The translations under genes were made by a program, and so were the position numbers. This document shows positions 59,450 to 64,000 of a DNA stretch of 64,000 nucleotides, piece after piece (the stretch's first letter is position 1; each line of letters opens with the position of its first letter). The stretch lies in NCBI RefSeq assembly GCF_014673495.1, contig NZ_CP051006.1, positions 248,001-312,000 on the forward strand. Direction: 5' to 3'. The DNA is from Streptomyces griseofuscus. Lineage in GTDB: Bacteria; Actinomycetota; Actinomycetes; Streptomycetales; Streptomycetaceae. The notes beneath the pieces were generated by a model, which saw only the letters and a list, made by a program, of their open reading frames with translations, searched no databases and was not told where the DNA came from.

Positions 59450-59838
59450 GACCGGCGGCAGTCCCGCCCCGCCGGACATCGTCCGCGAGCGCCGTCTGCC
59501 GAACGTCCTCGCCGACCACGAGAAGCGGGCCGGTGGCCTCGGACTGTTCACCGCGCGCGGGAAGCAGGCGGCGCGTTCAGAGGCTGGTTCCTCCGGCGCC
59601 CCGAGCCGAGGGCCCGCTGGACGGAGCCGAACACGGGTACCGGCTACTGCGTGGTGGCAAACGGACGGCGACCGCGTCGTCCGCCCGTGGGCCGAGCGTG
59701 CCGTTCAACGGAGAACTCGACGGCCGTGGAGGAGATGACGGACAAGGGCTGGGACCGGGTGCTCGTCCGGGCGTTCCGCGACCAGCACCCGGCCTGGTCG
59801 TGTGCGGTGTCGCAGTGCACCGGGTGACGAGCCCGACG
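59450..59838 (+). pseudogene. GNAT acetyltransferase remnant
   Basis: Pieces in different frames resemble a GNAT: RERRLPNVLADHEKRAGGLG, then GWFLRRPEPRARWT and EHGYRLLRGG, then a frame with WDRVLVRAFRDQHPAW. The acetyl-CoA-binding loop is not intact. Three or more shifts. Confidence 0.45.
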
Positions 59839-59962
59839 TAGGGGCCCGGCACGAAATACGGCCGTCCACCGCCTGACCAAACCGTTCGACGAGGTCCACC
59901 GGCTCCTTCCTGGGGGCAGCGGCTGGCGGCACAGGTCTCCGGGGGCCCACACCGATATCATA

Positions 59963-59978
59963 TTGCTACCAGTTGCAG
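59963..59978. promoter_or_regulatory. HxlR operator-like site 1
   Basis: TTGCTACCAGTTGCAG, 23 bases upstream of the HxlR gene. A close copy occurs before the hydrolase operon at 60500-60515. Confidence 0.6.
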
Positions 59979-60000
59979 ATCCATACCATAGGGAGTCCTT

Positions 60001-60492
60001 GTGGCGGACAAGACACGGCCGGTCGTCTTCCAGCACGGGCAAGCGTTCCTGGCGGCAATCTCCGAGCGCTGGAACTACCAGATCCTGCGCGAGGTGTTCT
60101 TCGGGGTCCGACGGTTCGGCGAACTCAAGCGCGAGCTGGGCATTTCGGCGACGATGCTCACGGCGCGGCTGAACCACCTCACCGAGCTGGGCCTGCTGGA
60201 GAAGCACGCGTACCGGCAGGACAAGCCCTGGTACGAGTACCGACTGACCGAGGGTGCGCGGGAGTTGGTCGTACCGGCCGTCGTCGCGGTCACCCGCTGG
60301 GCGGAGAGCCGCGCCGAAGGCGAGGCGGCGCCGGCGCGGGCCCTGCTGCATATCTCCTGCGGATACGAGACAGAGCCCTACCTCGCCTGCAGCCACTGCC
60401 ACCAGCCGATCGAGGCGGCCGATCTGCACCCACTCCCCGCGAAGGAGGCGGCAGGCACGCAGGGAGCGGCCGAGGAAGTCGACCTCGCGTAG
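60001..60492 (+). CDS. HxlR-family regulator
   Basis: A 163-residue winged-helix regulator: AAISERWNYQILREVFFGVR, RFGELKRELGISATMLTARL and LEKHAYRQDKPWYEYRLTEG, with a Cys-containing C-terminus (CGYETEPYLACSHCHQPIEA) that resembles a redox or metal site. GTG 60001, with GGGAG before it. The same operator-like motif precedes this gene and the next, so it probably controls both. Confidence 0.9.
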   Translation: MADKTRPVVFQHGQAFLAAISERWNYQILREVFFGVRRFGELKRELGISATMLTARLNHLTELGLLEKHAYRQDKPWYEYRLTEGARELVVPAVVAVTRWAESRAEGEAAPARALLHISCGYETEPYLACSHCHQPIEAADLHPLPAKEAAGTQGAAEEVDLA

Positions 60493-60499
60493 TCAACAT

Positions 60500-60515
60500 T
60501 TGCTACTACTTGCAG
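60500..60515. promoter_or_regulatory. HxlR operator-like site 2
   Basis: TTGCTACTACTTGCAG, 48 bases upstream of the hydrolase; it matches site 1 in 14 of 16 bases and contains TACT-TGC-AGTA. Confidence 0.6.
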
Positions 60516-60562
60516 TATGCTACGAGTAACGGCTCTACTCGAACCTCGGGTGAGGAGTGACC

Positions 60563-61414
60563 ATGTCACGGACGGACTGGCTCGACGACGTCACCGAGAA
60601 GCTGATACCGACATCCCTCGGCCTGATGAACGTGCGGGTGGGCGGTCGGACCGACGGCCCCGCCATGGTCTTCTGGCCGAGCCTGATGATGGACGGCACC
60701 ATGTGGCGTTTCCAGTACGAGCACTTCGCCCCTACGCACCGCGTGGTGCTCGTCGACAGTCCCGGACACGGCAGGTCCGACGCGCTGCGCCGGATCATCG
60801 ACCTCAGGGAATGTGCCGACGTGCTGGTCGAGGTCCTGGACGCGCTCGGCATCGGCAAGTGCGTCCTGGTGGGCAACAGCTGGGGCGGCATGTTGGCCGG
60901 GGTCTTCCCGGCGTACCACCCCGAGCGCACCGCCGCTGCCGTCGGCATCAACTGCACCGCCTCACTGCCCACGGCGTTCGAAAGCATCTGGGCGACCGGA
61001 CTGGCCGCCTACCTCGCGGTGCACGCCCGCATGCCACAACTGGCCGCCAGGGCCGCCCGCTCGGCGTTCGCCGGCCCGACCGCCGAGGCCGAGAACCCCG
61101 AGTTCGTGGAGTACATCGACGTCGTGCTGGACAACGACCCCAAGTCCGTCGCGTGGGCGCTTCGCGGTGTTCTCATCGGGCGCAGGGACGAGCACCGGTT
61201 GCTGGCGACCGTTCCCGCCGACATCCCTGTCCTGATCGTCGCCGGCGAGGAGGACAGCCAGTTCCCCGTGCACGCGGTGCGGAGGATGGCCGACGCCATC
61301 GAAGGCAGCACCTTCCGCGTGCTGCTGCGCACCGGTCACCTGGCCGCCCGGGAGAACCCGGACGAGGTCAACGCGACGATCGACACCTTCCTCGCGACCT
61401 GCCCCGCTGCCTGA
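60563..61414 (+). CDS. Alpha/beta hydrolase
   Basis: A 283-residue hydrolase. Motifs: PAMVFWPSLMMDGTMWRFQY, VLVDSPGHGRSDALR, nucleophile elbow LVGNSWGGMLAGV with the catalytic Ser, and EEDSQFPVHAVRRMA. The usual His near the C-terminus is in RTGHLAARENP. GAGGAG precedes ATG 60563. Operon with the HxlR gene upstream and a SnoaL-like gene downstream. Substrate unknown; a 3-oxoadipate enol-lactonase-like fold is the nearest guess. Confidence 0.88.
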   Translation: MSRTDWLDDVTEKLIPTSLGLMNVRVGGRTDGPAMVFWPSLMMDGTMWRFQYEHFAPTHRVVLVDSPGHGRSDALRRIIDLRECADVLVEVLDALGIGKCVLVGNSWGGMLAGVFPAYHPERTAAAVGINCTASLPTAFESIWATGLAAYLAVHARMPQLAARAARSAFAGPTAEAENPEFVEYIDVVLDNDPKSVAWALRGVLIGRRDEHRLLATVPADIPVLIVAGEEDSQFPVHAVRRMADAIEGSTFRVLLRTGHLAARENPDEVNATIDTFLATCPAA

Positions 61415-61463
61415 GCAGACGGCGGCGGCAGATGATCACAGGAAGACAGGAAGGACAGGGCCG

Positions 61464-61856
61464 ATGACGCAGCATGCCGCTCCAGCCCCCGTGCCGGCAT
61501 GGGTCCGGCAGTTCATGCGCGAGATCGACACCCTCGATTTCGGCGAGGGTGCCGCCCGGGCGACCGACGACACCGAGATGTTCTTCGGCACCGCCCACGT
61601 GGTGGGTGCCGACGCCATCAGAGCGTTCTTCGTCAAGATCGACGAACCGCTGCACATCGAGCACACCGTCCTGGAGTGCTGGGACGCCCCCGACGGGGTT
61701 CTGTTCCTGCGCGGGGAGGCCACCATGGCGAAGAAGACCGAGCCGGACACCACCGTACGGGCCCCGTTCATGCACCTGTACCGCCTCGACGACAGCGGGA
61801 AGATCCGCACCATGCACATCACCGCCGGCCCACTGCACACCGATTCCGTGATGTGA
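61464..61856 (+). CDS. SnoaL/NTF2-like protein
   Basis: A 130-residue cone-shaped NTF2-like fold: WVRQFMREIDTLDFGEGAAR, DTEMFFGTAHVVGADAIRAF and VLFLRGEATMAKKTEPDTTV. Such proteins are often isomerases, hydrolases or ligand binders. It lies 50 bases after the hydrolase, likely in the same operon, and may act on a related product (inference). Confidence 0.85.
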   Translation: MTQHAAPAPVPAWVRQFMREIDTLDFGEGAARATDDTEMFFGTAHVVGADAIRAFFVKIDEPLHIEHTVLECWDAPDGVLFLRGEATMAKKTEPDTTVRAPFMHLYRLDDSGKIRTMHITAGPLHTDSVM

Positions 61857-62052
61857 GACGCACGGACGACAACCGAACAGGCGGCCGCGCCGCGCCAGGG
61901 GTGACCGCCGGCCGGACCCTACGGGTGCTGTCGCGCTGCTCATGCAGCTCGGCGGAAGGCCTTGCAGCGATCGGGGGCACCGCGCGGGCGGTGGCCTACC
62001 TGATACCTGCCCGGGCTCGGATCCGAACCGGGCAGCGGCAGCGGCAGCGGCT

Positions 62053-62400
62053 TCAGGCATAGCCCTTGCGCTGTACGGCGCGCAGCGCGAGGGTGCCCAG
62101 CGGGACGTGCAGCCGGAAGGTGAGGAGCCGGTGGACGAGCACGGCCGAGGTGGCTGCGCCGCCGGCGACGCCGAGCGGGATGAGACCGGCGACGAGGCCG
62201 CTTCGAGCGGTGCCCAGTCCGCCGGGGACGGCGACCCCCTGTGGGGCCGGCCAGACCGCGGGGCCTCCGGCCAGCAGCAGCATGGCAGTTCGACCCCATC
62301 TCCCTCCCACGGCGAGCGCGACGGCGGCCTCCGGCGGCATGTCTGCGGCGTCCGCGACGCTCAGCCCGGCGCACACTACGGTCTGCATCCACCGCGTCCG
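62053..62400 (-). pseudogene. UPF0104 / lysylphosphatidylglycerol-synthase-type flippase remnant
   Basis: The C-terminal end of a multi-pass membrane protein: VAVPGGLGTARSGLVAGLIP, VAGGAATSAVLVHRLLTFRL and TLALRAVQRKGYA. The PGGLG motif and last helices match the YbhN/UPF0104 group. The N-terminal two-thirds is gone. Confidence 0.6.
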
Positions 62401-62854
62401 GCGCGGACGCGTGTGCGGCCAAGGGCCTGCCGCGGCGCCCCGCCGCACAGGCGGCCGGGGCGAGGAGCCCGGGGAACGCGGCGGCCGCGGCGGCGGTTCG
62501 GGGCAAGCGCCCATGGATGCCCTCTCGAAGATCACGAAGCACCCGTGATCTTCGTAGTGACTCCGGTCGGCGGCCGGCCCGGGAAGGTGGGTCCACTCGA
62601 TCGGACGGCAAGCGAGACGGCGTGGCGACCCCGACGCGGCACGGCCGGCTCCGTCGAGTCCCGTCAGCCACGCCGGTTCACCGGGTTCGTCCCGTTTCGC
62701 GCGATGGGTTGTCACGGCTCATCAACTCGGCTGTCACAGCGGCATCTTGATTCAACCCGCATCGCAACGGCCCGCCCCGAAGCAGACATCCACAGAAACG
62801 ACAGCGGCTCGCCAGTTCGAGCGGACCGGACAAGACCACTTCGCAGGAGTGCAC
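62401..62854. other. Intergenic with an orphan inverted repeat
   Basis: Contains the inverted repeat at 62526-62554 and the promoter side of the DUF4232 gene. No supported gene. Confidence 0.45.
62526..62554. repeat. 11-bp perfect inverted repeat
   Basis: CGAAGATCACG (62526-62536) and CGTGATCTTCG (62544-62554) pair perfectly around a 7-base loop. It lies between the flippase remnant and the lipoprotein gene; could be an operator or a terminator. Confidence 0.55.
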
Positions 62855-63547
62855 ATGCGCGTCAAGAAGATCTCCGCCCTCGCCGTGATCGTCGCCGCGG
62901 CTGGCCTCTCCCTGACCGCGTGCGGGGGCAGCGACGGTTCGAGCACGGCCGCGTAGAACAACCCGCCGGCTTCCGCAAGCAGTTCCACGGGCGGCCAGGA
63001 CGCGGCCGGCGCTTCCTCCGCCACCTCCGGCAACACCAACGGCGGCACCGGCACCAGTGGCAGCACCGGTGCCGGCACCGGCACCGGAAAGAAGGCCGCC
63101 GCCCGGACCGGGACCACGCCGTCGGGCACCCTGTGCAAGACCGACCACCTCGGCTTCAGCGCCGCGTCCGCCGGAGTCAAGAACGAGATCGTCGTCAACC
63201 TGAAGAACACCGGCTCCACCACCTGCAGCATGCACGGCTTCCCCGGCGTCCAGCTCCTCGGTGCCGACGGCCTGGGCGACAAGGGCCCCGACGCGGCCCG
63301 CACCGACACCACCGCGCCCACCGTGACCATCGCCCCCGGCGAGGAGACCCGTTTCCTCCTGCACTACATCCCCGACACCAGCGGCTCGGGCAAGACCTAC
63401 ACCAGGCTCGCCGTCACCCCGCCCAACGAAACCGTCTTCGACGTCATGAACCTCGACGGCCTGAACATCACCGTCCCCGCCACCACCGGCAACGCCCCCG
63501 ACGTCTACGTCGACCCCGTCGGCTACCACACCGGCACCGGCAAGTGA
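62855..63547 (+). pseudogene. DUF4232 lipoprotein interrupted by in-frame TAG
   Basis: ATG 62855, with GCAGGAG before it, encodes a lipoprotein signal (AVIVAAAGLSLTACGGS) and a Ser/Thr-rich linker. After SSTAA a TAG at 62954-62956 stops it; the same frame continues with a Gly/Thr-rich linker and then a complete DUF4232 domain (LCKTDHLGFSAASAGVKNEI, TTCSMHGFPGVQLLGADG, HYIPDTSGSGKTYTRL) to TGA at 63545-63547. The conserved Cys pair is present. DUF4232 proteins are secreted or membrane-anchored with unknown function. Either a nonsense mutation or read-through. Confidence 0.75.
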
Positions 63548-63720
63548 CCTCATCGACGCTTCCTGCCCGCGGACGGTTCGCGGAGGACCGCCTCAGGAAC
63601 GGCCCCGGAAGGTCCCCCTGCGCCGGGGACGGCCGTGGTGGACGGGCGAGGCCGCGGGCCCCCGGTCTTTGACATGTCAGTCCCGCGTCAGGGGCTCGTG
63701 CCACTCTCTTTCACGTGAAC

Positions 63721-63744
63721 GACCCCGGGAAAACAAAAGGGGTC
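63721..63744. repeat. Hairpin GACCCC...GGGGTC before the tRNA-like gene
   Basis: GACCCC (63721-63726) and GGGGTC (63739-63744), extended by C/G outside, around an A-rich loop. It ends 8 bases before the tRNA-like gene and may be a terminator or a processing signal. Confidence 0.5.
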
Positions 63745-63752
63745 GGGAGCGA

Positions 63753-63847
63753 GGAGAGGTGCCCGGAGTGGTTGATCGGGGACCGGCGAGCACGCCTCGA
63801 GGTCGGATCCGCAAGGGTCCACGCAGGTTCGAATCCTGCCCTCTCCG
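63753..63847 (+). tRNA. tRNA-Ser-like gene with abnormal anticodon arm
   Basis: A 95-base class II tRNA-like sequence. Acceptor stem 63753-63759 / 63840-63846 pairs over 7 bp; D arm CCCG/CGGG with GG in the loop; long variable arm GGATCC-GCAA-GGGTCC (63805-63820); T arm GCAGG-TTCGAAT-CCTGC is perfect. These are serine-type features. The anticodon arm is not normal: GACC/GGTC (63781-63784 / 63801-63804) encloses 16 bases that fold as GGCG-AGCA-CGCC or as CGAG-CACGC-CTCG, with no 7-base loop, no U33 and no usable anticodon. It may be a decayed tRNA-Ser or a tRNA with a non-decoding role. Confidence 0.6.
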
Positions 63848-63925
63848 CATCGAACGGCACGCCGCCCACCGCGGAACAGCCGACGGGCGAAGGTCCTCGG
63901 CACCCTGCCCGAGCACGTCGAAGAC

Positions 63926-64000
63926 ATGGTGCGGGATGTCCTGGACGCCGCTGCCGACCCGCAGGGCTTCCGGCAGTGGAACGCCCACGGCCCGACGCCC
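63926..64000 (+). CDS. Partial CDS running off the window
   Basis: The frame reads MVRDVLDAAADPQGFRQWNA to the end of the window, with possible coding upstream (LGTLPEHVED). It resembles the short actinobacterial proteins related to the RelE/ParE toxin fold that begin LPEHVxxMVxDVLDAA, but too little is visible to be sure. The true start may be upstream of ATG 63926. Confidence 0.4.
   Translation, partial: MVRDVLDAAADPQGFRQWNAHGPTP

Noticed and set aside
63753..63847. tRNA-like gene as an amber suppressor explaining the in-frame TAG codons
   Set aside because: No CTA anticodon lies in a loop position, and the arm cannot present a normal anticodon. The TAG pattern needs another explanation.

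Overview
The window is strongly GC-rich, with GTG starts, G/C third positions, short ATGA or TGATG gene overlaps and many actinobacterial families (ECF41 sigma factor, MmyB-like XRE regulators, SpoIIE-type phosphatase, CBM13-tailed secreted hydrolases). It looks like a Streptomyces chromosome, most likely an accessory or arm region, because it mixes intact operons with many truncated or frameshifted genes and insertion-sequence scraps. No tools were run: family calls come from reading translations and motifs.

Layout. 1-5.5 kb: an EACC1 / caspase-like / STAND ATPase / WD40 conflict module whose effector gene has two frameshifts. 5.9-7.1 kb: a MarR regulator divergent from phenolic acid decarboxylase, with tandem operator-like repeats between them. 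7.1-10.5 kb: IS21 scrap, a 21-bp perfect inverted repeat, a DUF1206 membrane protein, a membrane protein with an internal TAG and a LysE-type exporter in pieces. 10.5-13.2 kb: SDR, then an epimerase with its ECF41 sigma factor. 13.3-19.4 kb: decayed regulators, a Gly-rich secreted protein, a VOC protein, an IS5-type transposase and a frameshifted HEAT-repeat gene. 19.5-28.9 kb: P450, MarR/SRPBCC pair, glycosyltransferase, GAF-SpoIIE phosphatase, SDR, remnants of secreted glycosidases and two overlapping winged-helix genes.

29.4-36.2 kb is a coherent organosulfur operon on the minus strand (SfnG, MsuC/SfnB-like flavin monooxygenase, SsuE, SfnB-like enzyme, SsuD) with a divergent LysR gene and a 27-residue cysteine leader peptide that I read directly from the sequence. 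The enzymes fit stepwise oxidation dimethyl sulfone -> methanesulfinate -> methanesulfonate -> sulfite.

36.2-42 kb holds IS scraps, an alpha/beta hydrolase, two MmyB-like XRE regulators each next to an oxidoreductase, and a truncated phospholipase D gene. 42.7-57 kb is a plant-polysaccharide locus: a LacI regulator with three matching operators, a GH31 alpha-xylosidase, a divergent sugar ABC transporter, then secreted GH62, GH10, GH11 and GH6 enzymes, the last with a perfect CebR box. Phenolic acid decarboxylase at 6.5 kb fits the same plant-biomass lifestyle.

57.7-64 kb: two YceI-family genes, an HxlR / hydrolase / SnoaL-like operon with a shared operator-like motif, a flippase remnant, a DUF4232 lipoprotein with an internal TAG, and a serine-tRNA-like gene whose anticodon arm cannot form a normal seven-base loop. 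The many frameshifts and four in-frame TAG codons could be real decay or sequencing error; read data would decide.
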